DNA of 64,000 nt from Aurantiacibacter rhizosphaerae (lineage in GTDB: Bacteria > Pseudomonadota > Alphaproteobacteria > Sphingomonadales > Sphingomonadaceae), in assembly GCF_009807005.1 (NCBI RefSeq), contig NZ_WUBR01000002.1:806001-870000 (forward strand). The letters are read 5' to 3'. How positions within the stretch are numbered: position 1 is the stretch's first letter; each line of letters starts with the position of its first letter. This document shows, in pieces, positions 43,195-53,467 of the stretch. The notes below the pieces were generated by a model. That model did no database searches. It saw only the letters and a program-made list of their open reading frames with translations, and was not told the origin of the DNA. The translations under genes and the position numbers were made by a program.

Positions 43195-43986
43195 TTAGCG
43201 TTTCAGTTCCTCGGCAAGGGCCAGGATCGCCTCGCTGGAGTAGCAAAAACCCATATGCGTGCAGCGCAGCGCCACCGCGCGATCGCGCTGTCCGGGAAGG
43301 CCGCAGGCACTGCGGCGAGAGATCGCCCCGTCGCGCGGGCTCCAGAATGCCACGGTCTCAACAGGCGGCTTCTCCGCCACATTGGCCTTTACCGGCGGTT
43401 CGTCCACATGGTGGCCCACCACCGCCTGATAGATGCGCCACATATTGTTGGAATAGGGCGTGTGGCTAAACGGCGTGCCCATGGTGATGACCTTGGCAAC
43501 GCAGTCAGGCTCCATCTTGGCGACTTCGCGGGCGAAAACCCCGCCAAGGCTCCAGCCGATCAGCACCACATCCTGCCCATAGCGTGCTTTTACAGAACAC
43601 ACGCGCTGGGCCAGTTGCTCAAAGTTTTCCGGCGTCGGTCCGTAATTGGCGCCCAGCCCCCAGCGTTTTACCTTGTGACCCGCCCGCTCCAGCTCCGTCG
43701 CCATGCGCTTCATGCTTTGCGGATTGGCCGCGAAGCCGGGCAGCAGGATGATGACGCGGGGATTTTCCGCCTTCTCTATCGCCAGTGGCGGCTTGAACAG
43801 CCGAAACGCCGGGGCGAAAATCTCGGCAAATTCTGCGGCAAACAGGCGCAGCGGCGGGGCGTGGGCATCGGGCGGAGCCTCCCCCCGCAGCAAATCCAGC
43901 CGACGACGGATTGCAGCGCCGGTGCCGCGCAGGGCATCAGCAACAGGGCCGGTGACCGGCGATAGGATCGATCCAACAGACGACAT
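43195..43986 (-). CDS. Alpha/beta hydrolase
   Basis: 263 residues from the ATG at 43986 (a TTG at 43995 is possible). The fold shows VIILLPGFAANPQSM, the nucleophile elbow LIGWSLGGVFA (Ser), an Asp in the SPRDG loop and a His in CTHMGFCYS. The N-terminal ~70 residues are a helical lead without a signal peptide. Probably an esterase or lipase on a hydrophobic substrate; the conserved W in the elbow suggests a PHB- or lipid-type enzyme, but this is a guess. It reads as a separate unit upstream of the ATP-grasp gene. Confidence 0.85.
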   Translation of the reverse strand: MSSVGSILSPVTGPVADALRGTGAAIRRRLDLLRGEAPPDAHAPPLRLFAAEFAEIFAPAFRLFKPPLAIEKAENPRVIILLPGFAANPQSMKRMATELERAGHKVKRWGLGANYGPTPENFEQLAQRVCSVKARYGQDVVLIGWSLGGVFAREVAKMEPDCVAKVITMGTPFSHTPYSNNMWRIYQAVVGHHVDEPPVKANVAEKPPVETVAFWSPRDGAISRRSACGLPGQRDRAVALRCTHMGFCYSSEAILALAEELKR

Positions 43987-44100
43987 GGCTACCAATGTAA
44001 CAAAAGAGACTTGTTACACGGTGAACGCGCGGCGCAGTCAAGGTTTCCGTTGCCGCCGTCGATCAGGCGGCCGGAAGATCAGGTAAAGATCAGCTACAAA

Positions 44101-44637
44101 TCAGTTACAGGCGCCCGTGCGCTCTGCCTGCACCTGCATCACGATATTGGCATCGCCCACGCCGGGGATCGGCTGGGTGAAATCCATCTGGAGGTCAGAA
44201 GTTGTGTTGGTGGTGGTGCCAGCCATCGTGATGCGGCCTTGCGGGCCTTCCTCGGCTTCGCAGGTCATCGAAAGATCGATGTCGCCGCCATTGGCTGTAA
44301 GGCGGGAAATCGTGCAGCTATTGTCCGTCATCGCCGAAATCCAGGCTTCGCGGTCCATCGCCTTGGTGATGCAAAAGCTGGTCTGTTCCTGCGCGCCCTC
44401 GGCAAAGGCTGCCTCCAGCGCGGCCATATCGCGCACCTGCCCACTTTCCATGTCGACGGAAATCAGATCGTAGCCGACGCGGTATTCGCCTGGTTGCGGC
44501 ATGATGCCATTGTCCTGACCTTCAGCCAGGACATCATCCATGGAAAGCGCCTCGTCCGTCAGATCCTCGTCCGAGTTACCGCCACAGGCGACAAGGGCGA
44601 GGCCGGCGAAAATCGGCAGGCAGTGGATCAGGCGCAT
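44101..44637 (-). CDS. DUF3617 lipoprotein, copy 2
   Basis: 178 residues. Lipobox LVAC at residue ~18, an acidic linker, then PQPGEYRVGYDLISVDM, the DUF3617 start, with cysteines in TSFCITK, NSCTI and MTCEAE that probably pair, and a Cys near the C-terminus. Role unknown; DUF3617 proteins are periplasmic. It is a clear paralogue of the next gene on the same strand (44801-45355), sharing P-Q-P-G-E-Y-R and the closing Q-x-E-R-x-G-x-C. Confidence 0.85.
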   Translation of the reverse strand: MRLIHCLPIFAGLALVACGGNSDEDLTDEALSMDDVLAEGQDNGIMPQPGEYRVGYDLISVDMESGQVRDMAALEAAFAEGAQEQTSFCITKAMDREAWISAMTDNSCTISRLTANGGDIDLSMTCEAEEGPQGRITMAGTTTNTTSDLQMDFTQPIPGVGDANIVMQVQAERTGACN

Positions 44638-44800
44638 GGTAATTCCCTGTTTTCAAGCGACGCGTTCAACTGGCGAAAAATTCCGCCACGTAGCGCCAAG
44701 GCTTATTACAGGGATTATCAAGCGGTGCCCGCGCTGCCAATTGCCGGGGCGCAGGCTTGGGGCTGCCGTCCCATTTCAGGTCAGACAGCCCCGAACATGC

Positions 44801-45355
44801 TTAACCGGCATCGGCGGTGCAATCGCCCACGCGTTCGGACTGGGTGCGCATGACCATGCGCATTGCCCCGTCGGAAGCCGGGTTCTTCATATCCATCGTC
44901 ACGGTCATGTCCTGCGAGGTTTCGCTGATCGTGCCGCCGAAGGCCATGGTGCCGGTAGAGCCCTTGCCATCATCGCACGCCATCGTGGCGTCCAGCTTGT
45001 TGCCCGACACGGCGAAATCGGTGAACTGGCATTCGTCAGAACCCTGCTGCAGATTTTCCAGGAATTCGCGATAGCCATCGTCAGCCTCCTCCTGCGTCAT
45101 GCAGAAAGTGCGCTGCTGGGTTGCGCCCTGTTCCATGATGCCGCGCATCATCTGCAATTCATCTTCCGATGCGCCGGGAATATCCAGCTCCACCAGTTCG
45201 CCCGTGGTGCGATATTCACCGGGCTGCGGTTTTGGCAGGTCCTTCGTCGCTGCCTCTATCTGCGCGGGATCGGAAGGGTCTTCCACCGTTCCGAAATCGC
45301 CGCAGCCAGAAAGGGCCAGGGTGGAGGCGGCGAAAAGCATGAGCTTGTATTGCAT
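44801..45355 (-). CDS. DUF3617 lipoprotein, copy 1
   Basis: 184 residues from the ATG at 45355, with AAGGA upstream. The signal ends ALSGCG (lipobox), then PKPQPGEYRTTGELVELDIPG and the cysteines of TFCMTQEE, DECQFTD and TMACDDG. Function unknown. It arises from the same duplication as the downstream gene; about 160 bases separate them. Divergent from uvrB. Confidence 0.85.
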   Translation of the reverse strand: MQYKLMLFAASTLALSGCGDFGTVEDPSDPAQIEAATKDLPKPQPGEYRTTGELVELDIPGASEDELQMMRGIMEQGATQQRTFCMTQEEADDGYREFLENLQQGSDECQFTDFAVSGNKLDATMACDDGKGSTGTMAFGGTISETSQDMTVTMDMKNPASDGAMRMVMRTQSERVGDCTADAG

Positions 45356-45446
45356 CGTGTGGAAATCCTTCTTCAATCCGTAGCGGGCCTAGCTGAAGGT
45401 TCACAGGCAGTTGAGCAAGCGGCAATTCGATCCCATATGCATTGCC

Positions 45447-47633
45447 ATGGCCGAACTCATCATCAGGCGCGGACTGGAAGAACCCGATACATCGGGCCAG
45501 TTCACCCCGCACAAACCCGCCCGTCCCGAAAAGTCAGAGGCGCAGAAACCCTTCAAGCTGGTTTCGGAATATGAACCTGCGGGCGATCAGCCCACCGCCA
45601 TTGCAGAGCTGGTGGAAGCGGCGAAGGATGATGAGCAGACGCAGGTTCTGCTGGGCGTTACCGGCAGCGGCAAGACCTTCACCATGGCCAAGGTGGTGGA
45701 GCAGTTGCAGCGACCCGCCCTGGTGCTGGCCCCCAACAAGATCCTGGCAGCGCAGCTTTACGGCGAGTTCAAGAGCTTCTTTCCCGAAAACGCTGTCGAG
45801 TATTTCGTATCCTATTACGATTACTACCAGCCCGAAGCCTACGTGCCCCGGTCCGACACCTATATCGAGAAGGAATCCTCCGTAAACGAGGCGATCGACC
45901 GGATGCGCCACTCCGCCACGCGCGCCCTGCTGGAGCGGGACGATGTGCTGATCGTGGCGTCCGTCTCTTGCCTCTACGGTATCGGCTCGGTCGAGACATA
46001 TTCGGCCATGATCTTCGACATCAAGGCGGGCGACACTGTCGACCAGCGCGAGCTGATCCGCAAGCTGGTGGCGCTGCAATACAAGCGCAACGACACCGCC
46101 TTTGCCCGCGGGTGTTTCCGTGTGCGGGGGGACAATCTGGAGATCTTCCCCAGCCATCTGGAAGACACCGCCTGGCGCATCAGCTTTTTCGGAGACGAGA
46201 TAGAGGATATCGCCGAGTTCGACCCCCTCACCGGCAAGAAGGGGGAGAACCTTGGCAAGGTGCGCGTGTACGCCAACAGCCACTATGTCACCCCCGGCCC
46301 GACGATGAAACAGGCGAGCGAGGCCATCAAGTTCGAGCTGACCGAGCGGCTGAAGGAGCTGCACGAGGAAGGCCGCCTGCTGGAAGCGCAAAGGCTGGAA
46401 CAGCGCACCAATTTCGATCTGGAAATGATTGCCGCCACCGGCAGCTGCAACGGGATTGAGAATTATTCCCGCTTCCTGACTGGTCGCCTGCCGGGTGAGC
46501 CGCCGCCAACACTGTTCGAATATCTGCCCGAGAATGCGCTGCTGTTCGTGGATGAAAGCCACCAGACCATTCCGCAGATCGGCGCGATGGCGAAGGGGGA
46601 CCACCGCCGCAAGATCACGCTGGCGGAATATGGCTTCCGCCTGCCTAGCTGCATCGACAACCGCCCGCTGCGCTTCAACGAATGGGACGCTATGCGTCCG
46701 CAGACCGTGGCCGTATCCGCCACGCCTGGATCATGGGAGCTGGAGCAGACCGGCGGCGTGTTTGCCGAACAGGTGATCCGCCCGACCGGCCTGATCGATC
46801 CGCCCGTGGAGATCAAACCGGTGGAAGACCAGGTGCAGGATTGCATCGCGGAGGCAAAGGCGGTGGCCGCCAAGGGCTATCGCACCCTCGTCACCACGCT
46901 GACAAAGCGGATGGCCGAGGACCTGACCGAGTTCATGCACGAACAGGGCGTGCGCGTGCGGTACATGCACTCCGATGTGGAGACGCTGGAACGTATCGAG
47001 CTGATCCGCGACCTGCGCCTTGGCGTGTATGACGTGCTGATCGGCATCAACCTGCTGCGCGAAGGCTTGGATATTCCCGAATGCGGCCTCGTCGCCATTC
47101 TCGATGCAGACAAGGAAGGCTTCCTGCGGTCCGAAACCTCGCTGATCCAGACCATCGGCCGCGCCGCGCGTAACGTGGATGGCCGCGTGATCCTTTATGC
47201 CGATCGCATCACCGGCAGCATGGAACGCGCCATGGCGGAAACGGGACGCCGCCGCGAGAAACAGCGCGAATATAACGAAGAGCACGGCATCACGCCCACC
47301 ACCATCAAGCGCGATATCGCCGATATCGTGGCGCATTCTGCCGCTGCTGACGGGGTGACGGTGGATACTGGCGATCCCGAGGTAAACAACCTCGTCGGCC
47401 ATAATCTGCGCGCCTATATCGAGGATCTGGAAAAGCGCATGCGCAACGCCGCCGCCGATCTGGAGTTCGAGGAAGCAGGCCGCCTGCGCGACGAAATCCG
47501 CCGCCTGGAATCGGACGAGCTGGGCATTCCCGATCCCGACAAGAAAGCGCCGATCGTAGGGCGCAGTAACGAGGGCAAGCCCGGCACGCGCAAGCTGCGG
47601 TATGGCAAGACGCAGCGCAAGTTCGGCAAGTGA
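45447..47633 (+). CDS. uvrB: Excinuclease ABC subunit B
   Basis: 728 residues from the ATG at 45447, opening [13 protein letters not shown] as in alphaproteobacterial UvrB. Walker A is GVTGSGKT, the damage-sensing beta-hairpin region is [21 protein letters not shown], and helicase motifs [10 protein letters not shown] and QTIGRAARN follow. The C-terminal UVR domain ([20 protein letters not shown]) binds UvrC. It verifies DNA damage in nucleotide excision repair. The in-frame TTG at 45411 is less likely. Confidence 0.98.
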   Translation: MAELIIRRGLEEPDTSGQFTPHKPARPEKSEAQKPFKLVSEYEPAGDQPTAIAELVEAAKDDEQTQVLLGVTGSGKTFTMAKVVEQLQRPALVLAPNKILAAQLYGEFKSFFPENAVEYFVSYYDYYQPEAYVPRSDTYIEKESSVNEAIDRMRHSATRALLERDDVLIVASVSCLYGIGSVETYSAMIFDIKAGDTVDQRELIRKLVALQYKRNDTAFARGCFRVRGDNLEIFPSHLEDTAWRISFFGDEIEDIAEFDPLTGKKGENLGKVRVYANSHYVTPGPTMKQASEAIKFELTERLKELHEEGRLLEAQRLEQRTNFDLEMIAATGSCNGIENYSRFLTGRLPGEPPPTLFEYLPENALLFVDESHQTIPQIGAMAKGDHRRKITLAEYGFRLPSCIDNRPLRFNEWDAMRPQTVAVSATPGSWELEQTGGVFAEQVIRPTGLIDPPVEIKPVEDQVQDCIAEAKAVAAKGYRTLVTTLTKRMAEDLTEFMHEQGVRVRYMHSDVETLERIELIRDLRLGVYDVLIGINLLREGLDIPECGLVAILDADKEGFLRSETSLIQTIGRAARNVDGRVILYADRITGSMERAMAETGRRREKQREYNEEHGITPTTIKRDIADIVAHSAAADGVTVDTGDPEVNNLVGHNLRAYIEDLEKRMRNAAADLEFEEAGRLRDEIRRLESDELGIPDPDKKAPIVGRSNEGKPGTRKLRYGKTQRKFGK

Positions 47634-47744
47634 GGTGGCGGCAGTGTCCGGCCCCTGCAATCGCGGATGCAATGCGCGTGATCCCCAGCCTGTAACTCTG
47701 CACGGCTTGCGCGTAAGGCACTGGACGGATTAGCGGAGTAGCCC

Positions 47745-48353
47745 ATGCGATATTGCGCCATCCCGCTGCTGATCTGCCTTGCCGCCTGCGAGGCGCAGGC
47801 TCCCGTTGCGCAGGAAGAGGTGCAGCGCGTGCCCCTGTCGCAAGGCGCGTCCAGCCTGGCCACGGCGGAACCCTCCCCCGATGTCAGCAATGCAATCTGG
47901 ACGGTGGCGGATGACGGGAAGGCAATCCGGTTCGGCGATGATGGCGCGCCGCCGCTGCTGACGCTTGGTTGCGATGTTACCACGGCGCCGCCCGAACTGA
48001 TCATCATCCGCCATGCCAAGGCCTATCCGGGCCAGAGCGCGCTGTTTCCCATCATCGGCAACGGCGTGAACAGCCGGTTCAAGGTGGATGCCGTGCTGGG
48101 CGAAACCGGCGACGGGTCAAAATGGCATTGGGAAGCGCGATTGCCCGCCGACGATCCGCAGCTGGAGGTGTTCTCCGGCACGCGCGACATCATCGCCACC
48201 CTGCCGGGGCGCGGCACGCTGGAAATCGGCGGCGGGCGAATCGCGGGGGAATTTCTCGACTGGTGCCGCTCCGCCGGTCAGCCTGCTTCGGAGCAGACGC
48301 TTATCGAAGAGGACGGTGGAGAGGATACTGGCGAGACTTCTGGCGAGGATTAA
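47745..48353 (+). CDS. Lipoprotein of unknown function
   Basis: 202 residues. Signal ICLAAC gives a lipobox at Cys15. The mature part starts with an acidic/proline linker; a compact beta-rich domain of about 110 residues follows (IWTVADDGKAIRFGDDGAPPLLTLGCDV ... GRGTLEIGGGRIAGEFLDWC) with two cysteines, then an acidic Glu/Asp/Gly tail. No family recognised. It converges with the DsbD-like gene, overlapping by 4 bases at the stops. Confidence 0.75.
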   Translation: MRYCAIPLLICLAACEAQAPVAQEEVQRVPLSQGASSLATAEPSPDVSNAIWTVADDGKAIRFGDDGAPPLLTLGCDVTTAPPELIIIRHAKAYPGQSALFPIIGNGVNSRFKVDAVLGETGDGSKWHWEARLPADDPQLEVFSGTRDIIATLPGRGTLEIGGGRIAGEFLDWCRSAGQPASEQTLIEEDGGEDTGETSGED

Positions 48354-50368
48354 TCCCCGCTCTGCGCCAGCTCCACCAGGCTGTCCGGCGTCAGGACTTG
48401 CGGCAATTGTTCGCCCTGCCCGCCAGCCGGATACCATACGTAAAGCGGCACGCCTGCCACCTGCCACTCTTCCAGATAGCGGGTTATTTCCGGATCTGCC
48501 TGCGTCCAGTCCCCGCGCATAGCGATAACGCCAGCCTCGGCAAAGGCATCGCGCGTCGCCTCGCGCTCGATGGCAACCTGTTCATTGACCTTGCACGTCA
48601 GGCACCAGTCGGCGGTGAACCATAGAAATACAGGCTGGCCCGACGCGCGCGCCTGCGCCAGCGCTTCCTGCGAATAGGTGACGGGGTCAAGCACGCTTTC
48701 GCTGCTGGCCACCTGTTCCTGCGCGCGGAACGGCAGGGACGCGGCGAAATACAGTCCGGCGATGACGGCAATGATCGCCACTGTCCGGTTGCCATTGCGG
48801 CGCGCGGTTAGCGCAACCACCGGCAGGATGGACAGCGCCAGCGCGGCAAAGGCGAAGCTCATCCCGCCCAGCCGCCATGCCAGCCATACCAGGCCCAGCG
48901 CCGTCAGCCCCATCGGGATGGCCAGGGTCTTGCGGAAGGTTTCCATCCATGCACCGGGCTTTGGCAACATGCGGCGAAGGGCGGGCACGAAGCCCAGCAA
49001 CAGGAATGGCAGCGCAAGGCCAAGGCCCAGCGCGGCAAACAGCAGCAATGCCTGCGCAGCGGGAAGGAGCAGCGCGGCTCCCAATGCAGCGGCCATGAAC
49101 GGCCCGGTGCACGGCGTTGCCACCACGGCGGCCAGCAGTCCCGTGGCAAAGGCTCCGCCCTCTCCGCGTGTGCGAATGGGCAGGCTGGGAATTTCGAAAA
49201 GCCCGGAGAAATTGGCGGTAATCAATGTTGCCAGAACCAGCAGCGCGGCCACCACCAGCGGCTCCTGCAACTGGAACGCCCAGCCGATCTGCGCGCCGCC
49301 CGATCGCAGCGCCAGCATCAGCGCGCCCAGCGCAAGGCAGGCGATGATGACGCCTGCGGTATAGGCCAGCCCCTCGATCCGCGCCTGCCGCTCCTCACCC
49401 CCGGCGCGCGCCAGCGTCAGCGCCTTCAGGCTGAGGATGGGGAAGACGCAAGGCATCAGGTTCAGCAGCAAACCGCCCAGCAAGGCGCCGCCCAGCAGGA
49501 TCGCCAGCGGGGTATCCACCGTGCGCGGACCAATCCGCTCCCCACCTGTGGGCACCGTGCCCGGCGAAGCCTCAAAACGCACCCCGTCGCCGCCATCACC
49601 AAAGGCAAGAATGCCACGCAGCGCATCGGGCTCTGCCCGCAATCCGCCGCGCGCAATCTCTGCTACCAGCATGTCACCATCGCGGGTGAAGGTCTGCACC
49701 GCGGAGTAATCGATCACGTCTTTCTGCTCGATAAAGACATGCGGATCGGGCAGGCCAAGACTGGCGGGCAGCGGTATCGCCAAACGCAGTTTGTCTGCGG
49801 TAATCACAAAGCTTGCGCTCGCATCGATCATCGGCGCGATGGCGGCGCGATGCTCGTCAAACTGCGCGGCCAGATCGGCGGAAGTCTGCGGGAAGCGCAG
49901 TGTCAGCGTGGCGCGTTCCGGCACGCAAAGCCGGTCCGAACAGGCGAGCCACTGGGCATCCACCGTGATCGGCGCGATGTTGGCTACGGCGGCCTGCTGC
50001 GGCACTTCGATGGGGATCAGGACCGCGTATGGATCCTTGTACACGTGGTTGATCAGGCCCAGCAGTTCCAGTTCCTGCGGCACCGGATATTGCGGCTCGC
50101 CTGCTTCCCAACCATTGGGCAGATGCCATTCCAGCCGCATCCCCTCACCCGCATCGCCGGGATTGGCCCAATAACCATGCCAGCCCTCTGTCGGGCGAAA
50201 CCGCAGGGCGGCGGTCAAAGTCTCTCCCGGAACAGGCGCGCTTTCGGCCACCAGATCGGCGGCGATATAGTTCTCCCGCTGCGCAGATGCGGGGGCCGCC
50301 ATCATCGCGGCCAGCAGGACGCAGACGCCGAATAGATACCGGAAAAGGTTCAGGGTGCTTGCCTGCAT
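48350..50368 (-). CDS. DsbD/ScsB-type thiol:disulfide interchange membrane protein
   Basis: 672 residues from the ATG at 50368 (a TTG at 50380 is possible). A signal peptide (ending PASAQ) precedes the periplasmic alpha domain with Cys pair WLACSDRLCVPE. About eight membrane helices follow, carrying redox cysteines in LNLMPCVFPI and VATPCTGPF. The C-terminal thioredoxin domain has W-C-L-T-C-K. All three domains of DsbD are present. It carries reducing power from the cytoplasm to the periplasm, e.g. for TlpA-like proteins and cytochrome maturation. Confidence 0.93.
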   Translation of the reverse strand: MQASTLNLFRYLFGVCVLLAAMMAAPASAQRENYIAADLVAESAPVPGETLTAALRFRPTEGWHGYWANPGDAGEGMRLEWHLPNGWEAGEPQYPVPQELELLGLINHVYKDPYAVLIPIEVPQQAAVANIAPITVDAQWLACSDRLCVPERATLTLRFPQTSADLAAQFDEHRAAIAPMIDASASFVITADKLRLAIPLPASLGLPDPHVFIEQKDVIDYSAVQTFTRDGDMLVAEIARGGLRAEPDALRGILAFGDGGDGVRFEASPGTVPTGGERIGPRTVDTPLAILLGGALLGGLLLNLMPCVFPILSLKALTLARAGGEERQARIEGLAYTAGVIIACLALGALMLALRSGGAQIGWAFQLQEPLVVAALLVLATLITANFSGLFEIPSLPIRTRGEGGAFATGLLAAVVATPCTGPFMAAALGAALLLPAAQALLLFAALGLGLALPFLLLGFVPALRRMLPKPGAWMETFRKTLAIPMGLTALGLVWLAWRLGGMSFAFAALALSILPVVALTARRNGNRTVAIIAVIAGLYFAASLPFRAQEQVASSESVLDPVTYSQEALAQARASGQPVFLWFTADWCLTCKVNEQVAIEREATRDAFAEAGVIAMRGDWTQADPEITRYLEEWQVAGVPLYVWYPAGGQGEQLPQVLTPDSLVELAQSGD

Positions 50369-50395
50369 ATCGCGGGACAACTAGGAGCGGATGTC

Positions 50396-51622
50396 ATGGC
50401 GGACAAGTTGAATCCAAGGCGCGACCTTCTCATTCTCGGCGGCGGGCTCGTCGGCATGACGCTGGCGCTTGCCGCGGCGAAGAAGGGCATTTCCAGCCAC
50501 GTGGTGGACCGGGCGGACCCGGCAGAGCTGACGGCGGAGGGTTTCGACGCTCGCGCCTCCGCCATTTCCACCGCAAGCTGGAACCTGTTCACCAACATCG
50601 GCCTGGCAGACGCGCTGGAGCCGCATGGCTGCGCCATTTCCTCCATCGCAGTGACGGACGGAATGAAGCCAGGCCGCATCGATTTCCAGCCGGAGCCGCA
50701 TGAAGGCACATTGGGCCGCATGTTCGCCAATCGCCAGCTTCGCCTTTCCTTGTTCAAAGCGGCAAAGGATCAGCCGCTGATCGCATGGCATTCAAATGCT
50801 AACGTGGTGGATCGCCAGCGCGGCGTGCACGGCGTCTCCGCAACGCTGGAGGATGGCACCGTGCTGGAGGCCAGCCTGATGTGCGCTGCCGAGGGGCGCG
50901 GTTCACCCACGCGGGAGGAAGCGGGCTTCAACATGGCGCAATGGGATTACAGCCACCGCGCCGTGATCGCCGCCCTCACCCATGAAAAACCGCATGACGG
51001 GGTGGCGTGGGAAATCTTCTACCCCGATGGCCCCTTTGCCCTGCTGCCGTTGCTGGACGACGATCAGGGTCGCCATCGCTCTGCCCTCGTCTGGACGGTG
51101 GAGGAAGAGGATGCCGCAGGCGTGCTGGCGCTGGGGGACCGCGCCTTCCGCCATGAGATTGCAAAGCGCATGCACGGCATCTTCGGCGAGATCACCGTGG
51201 AGGGCCAGCGATCCTCATGGCCGCTGGGCTTCCAGCATACGGCAAAGATCATCGACCATCGCCTGGCGCTGGTGGGCGATGCGGCGCACGGCATGCACCC
51301 GATTGCGGGCCAGGGCCTGAACCTTGGCATGCGCGATGTCGGCGCGCTGGTGGACGTGCTGGCCGAAGGGCAGCGCGTGGGTCTTGAACCCGGCGACGCG
51401 CAGATGCTGGCGAAATACGAGAAATGGCGCGCGATGGATTCGCTGATGGTGATGGGCGCAACAGACACGCTGAACCGCCTGTTCGGCATTCCCGGCAAAC
51501 TGGCCAGCGCGGTGCGCCGTTTCGGCATGGCTGGTGTTCAACGCACGCCATTGCTGAAAGACTGGTTCATGGACGAGGCCCGTGGCATGAGCGGCGACCT
51601 GCCGGAACTGCTGAAGGGCTGA
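50396..51622 (+). CDS. UbiH/UbiF-family FAD-dependent hydroxylase
   Basis: 408 residues. The dinucleotide motif DLLILGGGLVGMTLALAAAKKG, the ASAISTASWNLF segment, and the C-terminal LVGDAAHGMHPIAGQGLNLGMRD FAD loop define the ubiquinone-biosynthesis hydroxylase group. It hydroxylates the benzoquinone ring with O2 and NAD(P)H; which ring position cannot be told from sequence alone. Divergent from the DsbD-like gene with 27 bases between start codons. It fits the respiratory theme. Confidence 0.93.
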   Translation: MADKLNPRRDLLILGGGLVGMTLALAAAKKGISSHVVDRADPAELTAEGFDARASAISTASWNLFTNIGLADALEPHGCAISSIAVTDGMKPGRIDFQPEPHEGTLGRMFANRQLRLSLFKAAKDQPLIAWHSNANVVDRQRGVHGVSATLEDGTVLEASLMCAAEGRGSPTREEAGFNMAQWDYSHRAVIAALTHEKPHDGVAWEIFYPDGPFALLPLLDDDQGRHRSALVWTVEEEDAAGVLALGDRAFRHEIAKRMHGIFGEITVEGQRSSWPLGFQHTAKIIDHRLALVGDAAHGMHPIAGQGLNLGMRDVGALVDVLAEGQRVGLEPGDAQMLAKYEKWRAMDSLMVMGATDTLNRLFGIPGKLASAVRRFGMAGVQRTPLLKDWFMDEARGMSGDLPELLKG

Positions 51623-51667
51623 GAAGCGGCCAATTGATAGCAGTTCCGTCAGGCCCACGCGTGAACG

Positions 51668-52873
51668 TCAGGCGACGATAACGCGCTCCGGGTCCGCCGC
51701 TTCCAACGCCTCTGCCCGATCCGCGTTGGGCGGATAAATCCACAGCGTGTTGATTTGCGTTTTCAGCGCCTTCGCTTCGGCGCCTTCCATGGCCACCTGG
51801 CGATCCCAACCCTCAGTATAGACTGCGCCCCATGGGCCAAGATCGAGACAGGTCACATATTTGGGTTGGCTGTAGGGGATAGGATCTACCCCCAACAGTG
51901 AGGCGGCGACATTGTGGCCCGCCGAACGGCCAAGGCCCATCGCGTGCTGGCACGACATGGCGGCGAAATTCCCGTCGTCGTCAGTCGCGGCATATGCGCA
52001 ATCTCCCGTCGCGAAGATGGTGTCAGAGCCGATCACCTTCAAATTGCGGTCAACATGCAGCCGCCCGAACTGGTCCTTCTCACCCGGCACCTGCGCCGTC
52101 AGCGGATTGGATCGCGCGCCCGCTGTCCAGATGACCGTGCTCGCCGGGATTCGCTCGCCCGTCTGGGTGGTGATCCCGTCGGCATCAACCGATGCAACAC
52201 CCGCACCGGTCTGCCATTCCACGCCCAGATCGGTCAGCGCCTTTATGATGACCGGGCGCGGGCCGGGGCCAAGGTCAGGGCCGATGTCACCCTCACGCTC
52301 GACAATGACCACGCGCACGTTCGCATTTTCGCCCAGTGCATCGCGCAGGCGCGCGGGCATTTCGGCTGCGGTCTCGATCCCGGTGAAGCCGCCACCTGCC
52401 ACGACCACGGTATTCCGCGCATCGCTTTCGGGCTGATTTGCCAGATCCTTGATATGGGCCTCAAGCTCGCTGGCCTCGTCCACCTGGTCAACACTGAAGG
52501 AATGCTCCTGCAAGCCGGGAATGTCGGGACGGTACAAGCGACTACCCGCCGCCAGCACCAGCCTGTCATACCCCACTGTCGTTTCCTCTCCGTCATCGGA
52601 AACAACCGTCACTTCCTGCGCATCGGGGCGGATCGTCGCGACCTTTCCCCGGATGAAGCGGACGCCGACGGCATCGAAGAGATCCATCAGCGGAGCCCGC
52701 ATGCCATCAGCGCCGGTTTCATACAGGCGCGGGCGGACATGGAGTTCAGGCTGCGGCGCGACAAGCGCCACTTCGACATTTTCGGTTTCGCCCTGCTGAT
52801 CGAGCAGGCGCACGGCGCTGAGCGCGCTCCAGAACCCGGCAAAACCGGATCCGACAATCAGGATTCTCTTCAT
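51668..52873 (-). CDS. NDH-2 type NADH dehydrogenase (FAD/NAD(P)-binding)
   Basis: 401 residues from the ATG at 52873. FAD motif ILIVGSGFAGFWSA, NAD motif VVVAGGGFTGIETAAEM, and FATGDCAYAATDDDG for the flavin are as in type II NADH:quinone oxidoreductases. No membrane helix, so it is peripheral, passing electrons from NADH to quinone without pumping. Located 23 bases after an Rrf2-type regulator on the same strand, which probably controls it. The upstream in-frame extension overlaps that regulator. Confidence 0.9.
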   Translation of the reverse strand: MKRILIVGSGFAGFWSALSAVRLLDQQGETENVEVALVAPQPELHVRPRLYETGADGMRAPLMDLFDAVGVRFIRGKVATIRPDAQEVTVVSDDGEETTVGYDRLVLAAGSRLYRPDIPGLQEHSFSVDQVDEASELEAHIKDLANQPESDARNTVVVAGGGFTGIETAAEMPARLRDALGENANVRVVIVEREGDIGPDLGPGPRPVIIKALTDLGVEWQTGAGVASVDADGITTQTGERIPASTVIWTAGARSNPLTAQVPGEKDQFGRLHVDRNLKVIGSDTIFATGDCAYAATDDDGNFAAMSCQHAMGLGRSAGHNVAASLLGVDPIPYSQPKYVTCLDLGPWGAVYTEGWDRQVAMEGAEAKALKTQINTLWIYPPNADRAEALEAADPERVIVA

Positions 52874-52896
52874 GACACCTCTGCTCCTTGATGAAA

Positions 52897-53460
52897 TTAA
52901 TCTTTGCCGGGGCGCGGCGCGGCGCCCGATCGCATGGCCGAGAGCCGCGCATCTTCGCGGGCGGACTGGCGGCCCGAAAACCAGTCGCTTACCTGTTCGG
53001 CGAAAGCGGGCGTGGGTGCCTTGTTGGTCACCACTTCCACAATGTCGGCGAGGCTGGTTTTCGCCAGTTCTTCGCGCATGGTCTTCTCTGCGCGGATCAT
53101 CACCGCGTGGATGCCGCACACGCCGCGGGTGGACCATTCCGGCGGATTGCCATCGAACACGGCGCAGCGGCCCCTGATCTCCTGACAATCGAACAATTTC
53201 TTGTTGCCTTCGACGGCATCAACCACGTCAAGCACGCTGATCTGATCGGACGCACGCGCAAGCTGGTAGCCACCGCGAATGCCGCCGGTGGACCGCACGA
53301 TCCCTGCCTTTTCGAGCTTGGGGAAGATCTTCTTGAGGAAAGCGGGCGACACGCCCTGCATCTCTGCCAGATCACGACTGCTGGGCGGACGCTCAAGCGG
53401 TCCGGCGATCCAGGTCAAGCAATGCAGTGCGTATTCAACGCCGGTTCCGATGTAAGCCAT
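52897..53460 (-). CDS. Rrf2-family regulator, probable Fe-S cluster type
   Basis: 187 residues from the ATG at 53460, opening MAYIGTGVEYALHCLTWIAG. The winged helix (SSRDLAEMQGVSPAFLKKIFPKLEKAG, then STGGIRGGYQLAR) is standard Rrf2. Three cysteines, C92, C99 and C115, lie in the cluster-binding loop, pointing to a redox or NO sensor of the IscR/NsrR/RsrR type. It precedes NDH-2 by 23 bases. No ribosome site is visible, and a candidate promoter sits so close that the mRNA may be leaderless. Confidence 0.9.
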   Translation of the reverse strand: MAYIGTGVEYALHCLTWIAGPLERPPSSRDLAEMQGVSPAFLKKIFPKLEKAGIVRSTGGIRGGYQLARASDQISVLDVVDAVEGNKKLFDCQEIRGRCAVFDGNPPEWSTRGVCGIHAVMIRAEKTMREELAKTSLADIVEVVTNKAPTPAFAEQVSDWFSGRQSAREDARLSAMRSGAAPRPGKD

Positions 53461-53467
53461 AACAGAG

